NCBI GenBank assembly: GCA_000231825.2
Contig: AFXF02001797.1
Span: 1 to 64,000 of the forward strand
Direction: 5' to 3'
Source: Tetrahymena elliotti 4EA
Lineage: Eukaryota > Ciliophora > Oligohymenophorea > Hymenostomatida > Tetrahymenidae
DNA length: 64,000 nucleotides
Shown here: one piece after another, positions 1 to 12,800 of the stretch
Layout: each line of letters begins with the position of its first letter
Numbering within the stretch: position 1 is the stretch's first letter
Notes under the pieces: generated by a model
The model's input: only the letters and a program-made list of their open reading frames with translations
Databases searched by the model: none
Told to the model about the DNA's origin: nothing
Made by a program: the position numbers and the translations under genes

Positions 1-769
1 AAAATAATAACGATAATTTAGAAAAAATTTAACAAGAAATAGATCTTAAAAAAATAAAACTAAAATCTCAATAAACATATTAAATAAAATAAATTGAAAT
101 TTTCTTTTAAAAAAATCTGCTTTATTACAAAATTGTCTTAAAAAACCATAGAAAGTTAAGAATTATTAGCTATTTAAAATGATTAATTCATTAAGAAATA
201 AAAAAATACATTGAAAGAAATGAAGATTTTATCAACAATTTGTTATTTTTTCCTTTCTATCAAAATATTCTTTTTTAGAAAATAAAGAAGAATACTTGAT
301 TACTCCTAAAATGATAAACTAATCTGAATCATTTCCTAAAATAAAATAATATTTATATAGCTTATTAAAATAGGAATTATTTTAATGAAACTGAAAAGTA
401 GTAAACAACCTCAATTTAAAAACTAAATATTTTGTGAGAAATATCTATTTTTTCTAAAGAATAAATGTAAATATATTAACATAAATAAATAGAATGTACA
501 ATCTCAAGAAAGTTGATTAATCAGATTTTCTTACTCTATCAATCTTTTAATAAATGTAAATAAATTAAGTAATTAAAATTGGTAGAAATTCTATCTTTAC
601 AATATTTATCTAAAAAATTGAATAATAAAGAAAGTGAAAAAGTTTGAAATCAATAATGAAGCATTTTTAATACAATTAATAAATATACTTATCTATTTAT
701 ATATTAATATTATTTTAATTTAATATAAAAGTCAATTTTTTTAGTTATCTAAAAATAGTGAAACCTATT
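1..769. other. AT-rich intergenic region
   Basis: No coding signal was found on either strand. The stretch is A/T homopolymer-rich with frequent TGA in all frames. It includes the 3' flank of the minus-strand LysM gene that ends at 770. Confidence 0.6.
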
Positions 770-1432
770 TCATTTGTATTTTTTATTTTTTGAATCCTTT
801 TACTCAGCTAATAAATCTTCTTTGTAATCTTACTCTGCTTAGTTGATATCCCAGTCTGCAGCTTCTAAGTAAATTCTAGCTACTCTATTTGTTTGGTCCT
901 TTCCTTTGAGAATTTTAGTTTTGAAGAAAAATATTTATTAATCTTGCTAAGCTTTAATTGGATCTATCACTATATTGCTTAGGTTGTTTGCTTTAGGATT
1001 AGGTATTTTTAACTCTTTTTTGTAGTAAATTTCATCTGAGTGCAGGTCATTTGCTACTTTGATGCGATGTTCAGAAACTTAGTATTAAATAGAAATTCCT
1101 AATAATGTATCAGTTGGTAAGACTTTGTGAATTATAAATTCTGAGGTATCTTAAGGTTCTAAATTTTAGGGTTGTGGATTTACTTATTGTTAATTTTGAT
1201 TTACATTTAACTAAATGCTTTAATAATGATTTTAGCCAAAATTATTATTCTATCTTGCAGCTAAAAGCTATTAATTTTCATCAGTAAGTGAGTTGATAGT
1301 TTCTAAATCATAATTTGAATTATATGGAGATGGATTAAACTACTATCTTACAGGTATTCCCAGGACAATAGGCTACTGACAGTTGAAATTATTCAACTCA
1401 ATATTTTACTATTATTAGTAATAGTTATTCAT
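770..1432 (-). CDS. LysM-domain protein with C-terminal UBA-like tail
   Basis: Single exon of 221 codons (220 aa) read with TAA/TAG as Gln; the start is the first in-frame ATG and the stop is TGA. Residues about 1-90 are N/Q-rich and probably disordered. Residues about 95-145 form a LysM motif: EFIIHKVLPTDTLLGISIQY followed by an ExxIKxAN-like helix and KKELKIPNP, matching the intracellular eukaryotic LYSMD1/2 pattern. The C-terminal about 45 residues (RVARIYLEAADWDINQAE) resemble the UBA/TAP-C-like helix bundle seen in p47 and NXF proteins, where an Arg-x-x-Leu-xx-Ala-xx-Trp-Asp signature is typical. No signal peptide is visible, so an intracellular adaptor role is inferred rather than peptidoglycan binding. 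The function of eukaryotic LYSMD proteins is poorly known. The UBA-like call is weaker than the LysM call. Confidence 0.8.
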
Positions 1433-2084
1433 TTTTTTGATTTGATTAAATAAAAAGAGTATAAAGATTAATTTTTTATGTTTAGTTTATATATTTTTTT
1501 GTATTTAAAGAACTTTTAATTATCTGATAAGGTAAAATTTTGACATCAGAAAACTTAGAATATGATATGTCATAGATTAGCTAATCTAATTTATCAAATA
1601 TTTATGACCATAAAAATATGAATATAAGAATTTTTGAAAATATATAAAATTAATAAATTTTAGTTTTTAATAATGCAATGAAAGAATTGAAGTATTGAGA
1701 TGTTAAATTATATTTAATAATATAAATTAGTTATTAGTCAAGAACTTGAAATATTAAAGAATCAAAAACAGATGATTAAAGTTGGGAGTTAAGTCTTTGA
1801 GATAATAAATTGATATTTAAAAAGTAATAAATGCAAATAGAGGTAAATAATACACTAAATAGAATGCTTATTTAATTTATGACTTAGATAAAAGAATTTA
1901 ATTTTTCAATATCTCATAAAAATGAATTAAATTTTACATATAATTTTGCATAAAAAAAAGTGATTAATATATGAATTGTTTCTATTATCTCCTTATTAAC
2001 ATTTAATTCCATTTTGTTTTTATTAAGTTAATAAAATTATTATTTTTCAGTTAATTTTAATTTTAATAAACATTTTCAATTTTA
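1433..2084. other. AT-rich intergenic region
   Basis: Gap between two minus-strand genes, made of A/T-rich sequence with no recognisable ORF, RNA gene or long repeat. It should hold the promoter of the LysM gene and the 3' UTR of the Josephin gene; no specific element was recognised. Confidence 0.5.
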
Positions 2085-2693
2085 TCATACAGACTCATAA
2101 CTTTATTCTTCTCTAGCTTCAATTACTTCTTCCTTGTTTTACTCTTCTTTGATATCATCACTTTAGAGCTTATCATAATCTAAATTTCTGACTATTAAAA
2201 TTTATCCATTATTTTATTTTACGTCTTATAAAAATTCATAAAAATATAAGTCTTTCATTATTTGAGGTGCATTCTTTTTTGAATCTAAGTTATAAATTAC
2301 ATTATTAATTACTTTTATGGCTATCCAATGATGTGTATTGCAGCCCATAATTTTATCTAAAGTGTTCTAATATTAAACATTTAAGATTAACCCAAAAATG
2401 CTTTCTTAATCTTCTATAAGCTTTACTTCTCTGACATCTTTTCTCATATCAAACCATTAAATTGTATGGCCTTTTTATTACAGAGCCTTATCTATAACGT
2501 TTATATCATAGTTACCTAGCTTGAATAGATTTCTATGAGGGTTGTATAAAAGAAATTTTGTCTTAGTTAATTAATCACAAATCTCATCTAAATAGTGACT
2601 TGTAAATTCTTTTTTTTAGTATAGGTTATTTAAAGCATGTTTAGCACAAAAGAGCATCTTTTATTTTTCATGATAAATATACTATTCAGCCAT
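2085..2693 (-). CDS. Josephin-domain deubiquitinase (JOSD1/2 type)
   Basis: Single exon of 203 codons (202 aa). Josephin cysteine proteases remove ubiquitin; the family includes ataxin-3 and the short JOSD1/JOSD2. The N-terminus begins about six residues ahead of the HEKQ motif, with the catalytic Cys in LFCAKHALNNLYQ (about residue 16) and the oxyanion Gln at about 11. The second catalytic centre is seen as NTHHWIAIKV with the active His, followed by YNLDSK, where the acidic third residue is Asp as in JOSD1/2 rather than Asn as in ataxin-3. The middle carries the expected GNYDINVIDKAL segment. The domain fills almost the whole protein; only an acidic, Glu-rich tail of about 30 residues follows, without visible ubiquitin-interacting motifs or a polyQ tract. 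All catalytic residues are present, so activity is likely. Confidence 0.92.
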
Positions 2694-4178
2694 TTTTATT
2701 TAGTTTTCTTCTTATGAGTAAAATAGATTTCCACCTTTAACTTTTTTGAAGTTTTTGCTATTCTATTTTTAAAAATGAAAAAAGATATTATGAACTCTTG
2801 TTTGATCTTAAGTTGTTTAAAAATAATCAAGGAAATTAGAATATATTATATTAAACTTCAATTTAATTAACTTTTTTGTGAGGAAATTCTTCTTAATTAT
2901 TGTAGCAATTAAACATTTTTTCTTATTAAATTATTATTTTAAAAAAAATTGTATATTTTCATTATAAGAAATTTCATTTTCTCCAAAAAAATAAATTCAT
3001 AGAATCAATCATGCATAAAAAAATATATATAGGAGTAAATAAGTATATTAATTTTTTAAAAATAAGCCTAGATAGCATTTACATTGAAAAATACAATTGT
3101 TTTTAATTTTTAAAATTAAATGTTGAAATAAAAAAGATTTAAAAATCAATTTAGATTAGCCAAATTTTTAAAGCCTGATCTCTATCTAATCTCTTTTTTT
3201 AATTTGAATTTCTTGCAAAAGTTATCAGGCTATTCCTAATTATCTGTTTGTACTTTAGGGTCTACCTGATTATTAAAGATAATAACTTAATTTCAAAAAA
3301 ATTTATTTACTTAAATACAAATCAAGAGCATCTAGTTTCTTTAATTGTTTTTAGTTTTATTTAAATTATTTATTTTTAAATATTTTAATTCAAAAAAAGA
3401 TTAAAATTAAAATATTAATTGAAACTGTTTCTATTAAAACTATTTTATTAAAATTATAAAATTAGCATTTAAAAACTTTTTGAGACAACAAAACGAATAA
3501 TTTTTTATTAAGAAATTATGATAAAGTCATTTAAACTATTTAAATCAGTATTTTGGTTTTAGTTAAATATAAATAAAATTAACATAGATTATTATTTTTG
3601 GAATAGAATGGATTGGATTTATTAAATTATTAAAATAATACAATTTTAAATATTCATTCAACAAATTAAAAAGAATGAAATGAAAAATATTTAGATTCAT
3701 GATTGTTAGTTAGTCTTGTTTGATATTATTTTAAATTTTCTTTTTTGCTATTTGATAATAAATAGATAAGTAAGACAGGAGATGCTAAAATGTATTATTG
3801 ATATCTTAATTTAAAATTTTCAAATGTTGATTATAGAAGATTTTTGCTCTAAAAAAATCCGAGTAGGAAATTTTAATGTTGCTATCACATATCACATATT
3901 TATTTTTAGGTACTTTAATAAATAATATATTCAAAAAGGACTTTAAACTGGTTATGCTCACAATTAAAAATTTGGTAAAATTTAAATTGAATTTGAGAAT
4001 TTAGAATGTATGGTTTAACACCTTAATTATCTTTTTAAAGATTAATAGAAGAGTGGGTAAAAGAAAAAGAAAAAAAGAAAAATAAAATAAATAATCAAAA
4101 AATAAATAAAGATATTTTTATTAAAGTTAAAAAATATTAAAATAGGATTTGTTCATAAATCATAATCAAATAATAGTC
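2694..4178. other. AT-rich intergenic region between divergent genes
   Basis: Separates the minus-strand Josephin gene from the plus-strand NMT gene, so both promoters probably lie here. Most is featureless A/T. An island of higher complexity at about 3165-3275 contains the inverted repeat AGCCTGAT/ATCAGGCT with a loop of about 50 bases; see findings. No gene could be supported. Confidence 0.5.
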
Positions 4179-6113
4179 ATGGAGCAAGATAAATAAGAGA
4201 AAAAGCCTACCACTACTGAAGAGGAAACCAAGGAAGTTTAATAAACTTAATAAGCTTAATAAGAAATACCTACTGAAAAGTGAGCATAATTAATATTATT
4301 CTCTTTAATACTTTCAAATAGAAGAATCTTAAACATTTTAAATTTATTAATAATAGTAACACTTTATTGTAGACTAACTAATGGTAATTCTGGAATACTT
4401 AGCCTGTTCCTAAGATGGATGATCCTTTACCTGAATCTGTATTAAATTATGATTATTTTATGATGATTTTAATACAAAATAGAATATTAGATTAGAAATT
4501 CAAGAAGTAATTTATATTTTTTAATTTAAATAGTCTGGCCCTATTGATGTCGTTAAAAAGGCTGAAGATATCCAAAAGGAACCTTATAACCTCCCTGCTG
4601 GTTTTGAATGGGTTAATCTTAACTTAAAGAACCAAGATGATATTGACTAGGTAATGCTTATTTTCTAATTCAATAATATAAAATGAAGTAGCACTTATCA
4701 ATTAAATGTTGCAATATTATTTGTATTTAAGTAGAAAATATTTTTTTTCTTTCTAGAAATTGAAATATGAATTTAAAATTGTTTTCAATTGAATAGTGGA
4801 GACAGCTATTTGGATATTTATTTTATTAACATTATTTATTGGTTTTTTCTTTGTTTATATCCTAATATTTTATTTTAAAAATCGCAAAGCTTTACACATT
4901 ATTAGTCGAAAACTATGTTGAAGATGACGACAACATGTTTAGATTTGATTACTCAAGAGAATTCTTAAGGTGGGCTTTATCTCCCCCTGGTCAATATGAA
5001 GATTGGTTAGCTGGTGTTAGAGTTACTAAGAGTAAGAAGTTAGTAGGTTTTATCTCTGGTATTCCAGTCCATATGATTGTAAGAAGAATTTAAAATAAAT
5101 AGCAAGATTTTCATATCTTTAATATAAATAAATTCAATAATAGTTGGAAAAGAAGGATAATATTAAAATGACTGAAATCAACTTTTTATGTGTTAACAAG
5201 AAGTTGAGATCTAAGAGATTAGCTCCTGTTTTAATTAGGGAAATTACTCGTAGAGTCAATGTCAAGAATATGTGGTAAGCCGTCTACACCGCTGGTGTTC
5301 TCATTCCTAAACCCGTCTCAGTTGCTTAATATTTCCATAGATCTTTAAATCCCAAGAAGCTTATTGAAGTAATTATTTAGTTTCCTCATTTATTTTTTTC
5401 AGCTTAAAAAGATTCATAAAATGAGAATTTTTGCAAATAAAAAAATTATGCCTTTTTTTCTTTTTAATTCTCAAATTTGTAAAAAAATAGATTAACTTCA
5501 GTAGCTTAGGTAAGAATTAAACTATGGCTAGAGTTCAAAAGCTTTACAAGCTTCCTGAAGAAACCACAATTAAGGGGTTAAGACCTTTTACTAAAAAAGA
5601 TGCCACTGAAGTTACTCCTTTGCTTAATAAGTATTTGGAAAATTTCGACTTATACCACAAATTCTCTATTGAAGATGTTAAGCATTACTTTACTCCTTAA
5701 GAAAATGTTATTTATTCATACGTCGTTGAAAGCGAAGACAAGAAAATTACTGACTTCTTTAGTTTCTATTGCTTACCCTCCACTATTATTAATCACCCCA
5801 AACACAACTAACTCAAAGCTGCCTATTCCTATTATCATTTCTCAACTGTTACTCCTCTTAAGGATCTTATTTTTAATGCTTTGATTCTTGCTAAAAAGTA
5901 CGATTTTGATGTCTTCAATGCCCTTAATTTAATGGAAAATACTTAATTCCTTGATGTAAATTAAATTTTTAATTTTCAATTTTGTAAATTATTTTAATTC
6001 TAAAAAAGGAACTTTTATTCAGTCCTGGTGATGGTAATTTACATTACTACTTATATAACTGGAGATTATCCTAAGAACTCAAGCCCTCTCAACTTGGTAT
6101 GGTCCTTGTTTGA
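4179..6113 (+). CDS. NMT1: glycylpeptide N-tetradecanoyltransferase (N-myristoyltransferase)
   Basis: Transfers myristate from myristoyl-CoA to N-terminal glycine of target proteins in the cytosol. Seven exons keep one frame: 4179-4279, 4357-4438, 4534-4650, 4890-5078, 5144-5368, 5491-5955, 6009-6113, giving about 427 aa. Family hallmarks appear in order: [49 protein letters not shown], the signature [71 protein letters not shown] and the second signature [12 protein letters not shown]. The N-terminal about 45 residues are Q/E-rich, as is common for the variable NMT leader. The C-terminus ends GMVLV, slightly different from the LLQ ending of animal enzymes whose carboxylate acts as catalytic base; the chain length is otherwise normal. 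The first acceptor (4356) was chosen because it alone keeps frame. A likely substrate lies at the right end of the window. Confidence 0.96.
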
Positions 6114-6871
6114 AAATTAAAAAAAATTTAAATTTAAATAATTTAAAATATAAATAAACTAAATAATATTTAATTTAACATGTATTTGTGTTCTTTTTTT
6201 GATTTTATTAAAATTTGTTTTGAAATTTCTTAATTCATTCAGTTTAATTGAATACTTTTAAAATTAAAGCAACAAAATTAACTTTTAAATCCAAAGAAAA
6301 ATATTAAACTAATTATTACTTTCATCATATTTTTAAGTGTAAATGTTTATTATTTAATTTGTTTATCAAATAAGTGCTATCAATAATTTAAATTTTTTTA
6401 AACCCATAAATAATTTCTTGTTTGATCAAATTCTAAAATATATATCTATTACTGAAACAAAGGTAAAGTTGATCTTTAGACTCTACATTTAGAGAGAATA
6501 ATATTTATTTCTTAAGTTAGGCTATCATGATAAATAAATAAATTTGCAAATATTCTTATTGAATTAAGGAAAAAATATTTATATTTATTTTAGAAAAAAT
6601 TATTCTTAATAAAAATGATTGTTCCTTGAATCCTTAATCTTTAAATCTCTTTTATTTTTGTGGATTATCTTCAAAATTTATCCAAATTTTATGAATTTAA
6701 AAACAGAAAAAGAGAAGTATTGCAAGAAAGAAAGATGAAATAATAAAAAAAGAATAATATTATAGTATAATATATACATATAGACATTTATTTGAGTAAG
6801 TAGGAGACATTTTAAGTTAAATAAATTTAATTTATTCAAAATGGTTTTTTTTATTTGTATTAATTTCTTGA
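6114..6871. other. AT-rich intergenic region between convergent genes
   Basis: Lies between the 3' ends of NMT (plus) and the giant low-complexity gene (minus), so it holds two 3' UTRs. No gene, RNA or repeat was recognised. Confidence 0.5.
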
Positions 6872-9800
6872 TCATTTTAGTTGTTATTAATTATTAATGT
6901 TAGATTATTCATTGAAAAGTTGTTATTGATTATTTGAAATTTTTCTAAATTCATTGCAGGCTTCATAAATGAGTAAATCAAACACCATTTGACTTAATTC
7001 AACTTAAACTTCTGTTTATTCTTCATCATAAAGAATCCATTTTTCTTCATTTTCAATAACCTATTATTATTATTATTATTATTATTATTAGAATTTAATA
7101 CTTAAAATTAATTTTAATTTATTTACTTCTGCTGATAGCATGCGGTTTAACCTATCTTCTTTTATTTATTGAAGATAGTCTTCATCAAAGTGAATTCCTG
7201 GTTAGAATTAAGAGTCTTCCTTATCCACTATTATACCACATAAACATGAAGACCATTCAATTACTTTCTCTGAAGCCTTTTATAAAATTTTAGGAATATC
7301 TTAGGTAGAGTGGGGTTTTTCAGATATTTTTTCATGAGTTATTTTCCATGGGAAAGGTTTTCCTCTTAGCCCATACATTCTTTGATAATCAAGAGCTTCA
7401 TTAAATGCCTCAAAGATAGCTTTATTATGAATACGTTCTAAAGTTTAGATAAGATTATCTCTAATTTTATCTTAACTTGGCTAAACATTTCTTTTTCTCT
7501 CTATATCAGTATATAATTTCCCATCTAATATAGGTTAAGTTGAATAAGAAGATTCATCTGATGTATCAAGTTAATCTTATTCATCATACATGTGAAGTAA
7601 CTTTAATAGCTCTTCAGGTTATGGACCAAGCCATGTATTAATGTGAGTTAAGAATTTAGTCTTGTAGTCATTATCATCTATTACAAATTAATTTAGCTTA
7701 AATAATATTTAATTAATAATAATATTTACTTTAAATATGAGAGCTGACTATATGAATGTATTCTTTAACAGTATTTAAATTTGTTTTAAATCCTTGTCTT
7801 TAGACAACTAAATAATAATAAAATTTATTTTAAATTATACTTTAATTAAATAAGTATTTCTGTACTTCTCTAGTTCATTTAGGATTGTTATTAGTTATTT
7901 CTTTGATCCCCTTCTGATCTTTATTAGCCCTATTACTAGCCAATTCTCTTGGTTTAAATAGTTTGTACTTCTTTATTATCACAATATAAAATATTATTTA
8001 GTAAAGTATTTTAATTATTTAAACTCTAAAACAAAAAAATCTTTAATAAATTATTAGAAACATTTTTTACCATCAAAAGCTTCCTTGAGTAGATCGTTTA
8101 AAATGATATTAACAACATTTTCAGCTTCTTTTTCTGAATTCTTTTGACCATCATTTTAAGTGCTTGATTATTTTATTTTCTATTACTAAATGTATTGATT
8201 TTATTGTTCATTTAAAGACTCATCTTAAAGATGCTTTTATTAAGCATAATTTAGAGAAGAAGACTTGGACTGATTTCTATTTTCTTATTAATTATAATCA
8301 TCGTTTTCATCATCATCATCAAATTCTTCAACTTAGTTGTCTTCTTAGTCTATTTCAAATTTATTAATATAGTGAGATTTATTATTTACACCTTATTATT
8401 TTGGTTCATTTTCATGCATTTAATCTTCTATTTTTAGACATTAACTTTAAGTTTGAACTACTGGTATATTTTCATTGGATTCAGTCTCACTTTATGTTGG
8501 GCTAACCTTCTAAAGTGGGGCATTTGATAGGCATTCGCCTGGGTTATATTAGTTAATTAAATTTGATAATTTAATAAACCCACCATTTATACCTTTTTAA
8601 GCATCAGGAACAATAAAGTCTCCTCCTTAGATATTATGATTACCAACTTTTTCTGTAGAATCAGTATCAAAAGCTTTTAGATTCTGATAATTATTTTAAT
8701 ATAATTAGTTTGTGGAGTCATCTAAAAGTTCCATTTCATGAATATTTAAATCTGATAATTAGTTATTGTTATTTTTCTAAACATGGACTATATCATCAGA
8801 AACTTCTTTAATTTCTTATAACTGATGACTATCTTTTTCTGCTGTTAGATAAATCTCACTTACATTATCGATTTCTTTACTAGTAGAATAAATTAAATCT
8901 GATCTATCGCTTTTGGCATTTGATAGCTTCAGGAAATTTTATGAATTATTTGGATAAGGAGCAGCAGATAATGAGCTCTAATTAGTGTTATAGATATTAT
9001 TTGGAGCTGCGATTACTGCACTATTGTTATTGCTAACACTTTATACAGAGATTATTGAAGAATTTTATTACACAGAATATTATTTAATCTATTTTTAGTA
9101 GAAGTTACCATTTTTATGATCCCCAAGAAAATCATTTTCTACGTTAAAGTTATTATCAGCTGATTCCTCACCTTCTTTTTAAGTATTCTTTTAAAGCAAT
9201 ACTCCCACTCTTTTAGGTTATGGTAGATCATCTTCCCACTCTATAGATTAATTTAAATCTTCATCTCCTGATAAATCGACTTCATGATCTTCACTTTACT
9301 TGCTATTAGTTTTTTCAACTGATCTTGGATCCATCTTACCCTTTTCTGATGATTATAAAAACTTTTTCTTATCAGAGCTTGGTCTGCTTTAGAGATTAAC
9401 ACTAGCTGCAGATAATTAAATTGGAGTATTATTAATTTATTAGTTGAAGTTATCACTTTTATTGAAAGGTGGTAGGTCATGATCTTCTATAGTTTCTATT
9501 GATGAAGTCTATTATGAAGGTTAATGAGAACCTGAGCGGTTTAAGCTTCCCTTTCTTTGCTAAATTAGATCACTATTATTTACACTATTTAAAAAGTTCT
9601 TACTTGATTCATCAATGTATTTAAGATCTTAATTATCTAATGAGTTATATCTAATTTTAGAGTTATTTTCAGTATTTTTAACATTAATTTATATATTGTT
9701 AATTCCATTTTATGGATCTCTATTTGTATTATTGATTTCTTAGTTGTATCTAATTAAATTTGAATGTAAAGAATTTTGAGAGCTCTATTAAACAGATGAA

Positions 9801-12800
9801 GAGTGTAAACTTTCAAAATCATCTTCCTAAAATCCTTCAGGAGAGCTATTAGGATTTCTCTTTGAGCTCAAACTACTTTATCCACCTCTCTTCTTCTCAA
9901 ATTAAAGATTCTTCTTTTCCTCATCAGTTAGCGGACGAGCATCTGCTTCTTTAACACTTTTGTGATGAAGAGACTTTTAGCTAGCCTGGTTAGATGCTTC
10001 ATCTAAATTTTAAAGTTGATGTTAAGACTTATCTTTAGATAATTTCCTTAAAGATTAGGAAGAAGATTCATTGTTGTTATTATTATTTAAATTAGGATTA
10101 CTTAAATTATTGCGACTGCTTCCACTGCTATTAGCTAAGCTTTAAGCAGCTCCAGTATGGGTAAGTTAATTATTGTTTGATGTATTTTTTTAATTTTACT
10201 TGCTAATTTTCTTTAAGTCAGCAAAAATATGTTAATTAGATTAATCATAAGATGAGCTACAATCAAAATCATCTATAACTTTAATATTACAAGAAGATTC
10301 AGAATCGGGTGTGCAAGCAGCTAATAAAATTTCATGTTGTTGTTATTTTTTATGATTCTTTTACTAGTCTTTATTTTATTACTATTAATTTGATCCTGGT
10401 ATTTGTTGAGGATGGGGATGGTGGTGATGATGATAATATCTGTGAGAAGAAGAAGCCGAAGAGTTCATGTGATCTTCTTCTTCACTTAGAGATACACGAT
10501 AAATATCGAAATCTGAGTTAGGTAATAAATTTTTATATGAGTTTGATGATAAAACAGCCTTTTTCTTTTTTTGTTTAGAAAATTCAATATCACGTTATGT
10601 CTTCTTAATAGTTTCTTCTGTACTTAGGATAGTCTTTTACATATGAAGTTTACTTTTTTCTATTTATTGTTATTTTTTGTTCACCCATTTTTCCAACTCT
10701 TATTACTTACGATAAAAAGATTTTGGAGATATTCTTTACTTATCAAACATATTTTAAAGCTTTTAATTTTTTGTTTCTTTTCTTACATTTAAAGCGTGTT
10801 AAGCGAAATCAAAAACATGGTCTATCTTATCCATTTAGAGTAATTCTTTTAATTTACGATCATCAAATTAATCACCAAAAGAGTTTTACTCAAAAATAGA
10901 TTTTATTTGATGATCACTAGATCCTCGAACTGATTCTTCACCATCAGTTGAATTTGTATGAACTCTCATAAGGTGCTTCTAAACCATTGAATAAGAAACG
11001 CTAGGACTTGTGCATGAGCTAATCGATTATTCATCTCCTCCAGTATTTTATTTGTCTCTATCATCTGACTCATCATAAAAGCCCATCCTTTAACTAGATT
11101 GTGATTTTTCACCTTTTATCATTTGATTAGATTACTTAGAGCTTTAATTGTGTTATTTATATTATTCACTTCCACTAGTTAAATTCTTTTGAGTATTTGT
11201 AGCATTACTACTACTATTAATGTTGTTGTTATTTGAAAAATCGTCTTCAAATCTATTTTTATTTCGAAATAAATTAAATAAATATAAATTAATTACTTTA
11301 TTTACCTCATTTTATCCTCGGAAATGTTATTGTTGTTTCTTGAAAGATTATTGAGGTTACTATTAGTAGTGAATTAATTTGAATTATTTGTATCATGTTA
11401 TTTTATAGTGTTATTATCTCCTTAATCTTTAGATTTACCTTCTTCCTAATCTTACTATCCACTTTCGTTTCTAAAATAAGTTTCTGAAATCTTTTCAACA
11501 TCAATCTTCAAATCTTTCTTTCTTTATTACTTTTATCCTTTATCACCAGATTATGTGTTTATTTTATTTTAATCTTCAACTACTCTTCCAAATTAACCTT
11601 TTTCATTTGTAGTAATTTATTTTTCATAAGGCTGGGGAAGGTCAAATTTAAATGGTGAATCCTTCTTTTGTTTGAAGTTTGTTTGGTTTTCTTAATTCTT
11701 ATTATTAAACTTTTAGGAATTATTACTGTCTATTGAAATCAATTTCTCATCTGTTTCATCAACTTAAGAAATCTAATTAAGTTATTACTATTATTTTGAA
11801 AAGGATTTCTTATTAGAAAGTTGCTAAACGCTACTATTTGCTAATGAATCTTATTCTTAAAACGAGCTATTTTCCTAATTTTTTAAAAAATAAATAAAAT
11901 AAACACTTTAATAATTTGATTTACTTTAAGTTATTGATTGAATTCTAAATATTTTCTATTTAATTCACTGAATAATTTCATTTGATCAGCTGCTTCTTTA
12001 GGAATACTTCCTTAGTTTTAAAGGTCATTTAGTAAAGCAATCATCTTATTCCACTTTTAAGCTTCTTCCTCTTTAATTTTAGTAATTTCATTCTCATATT
12101 ACTGCAACATACTTTTTGACATGCTGTTAACAGAAGTGTTATGACTTTTTTTTTAAGAATTTTCTTAATAAGAAGATTAATTCTAACTAAAACTATTCTT
12201 ATTATTTTATGCAGAAGGCTATCTTGAGTGTTAGACACTGGAGTAATTACTTTAATTTTCAGAATTTTCACTGATAAAAGTATTGCTAATTTCAGGAATA
12301 GCATCAATTTTATGGAGTTCATCATTCAATTTTTCTCTTAAAAACTCAGTACTGCTTTTATCTCTTCTCTTTTTATTATTAGCACTACTATTCTATAGAT
12401 TAGAAGTCATACCTTTAGTCATATCTAAGAAATCACTTTTATCAAACTCTTTGACAGTGACTAGACTTCTTTGATGCTCATTAATTTCCTTGAATAGCAA
12501 AGTGTTATTCTATTATGGATCGTTTAATCCAACTAAGTCACTTACACCACCTTAATTCTCATATAAATCATCTTAATTAAGATATCTCTTATCCTCAGAG
12601 CTCATCTAGTATCTTTATTATCCACCAGCTATTAAATTATTTAATTTTTATGTATCTAAGGCTCCTGATGTCATCAAGAAATTATGACGTTGATAATTAC
12701 TATTTTGTATTGTTTAATTTTCAAAAATTTCATTTTAACTTCCACCTAACACCTACATATCAGTTTCCTATTTTTAAATTTACATATTTTTTATTAAATA

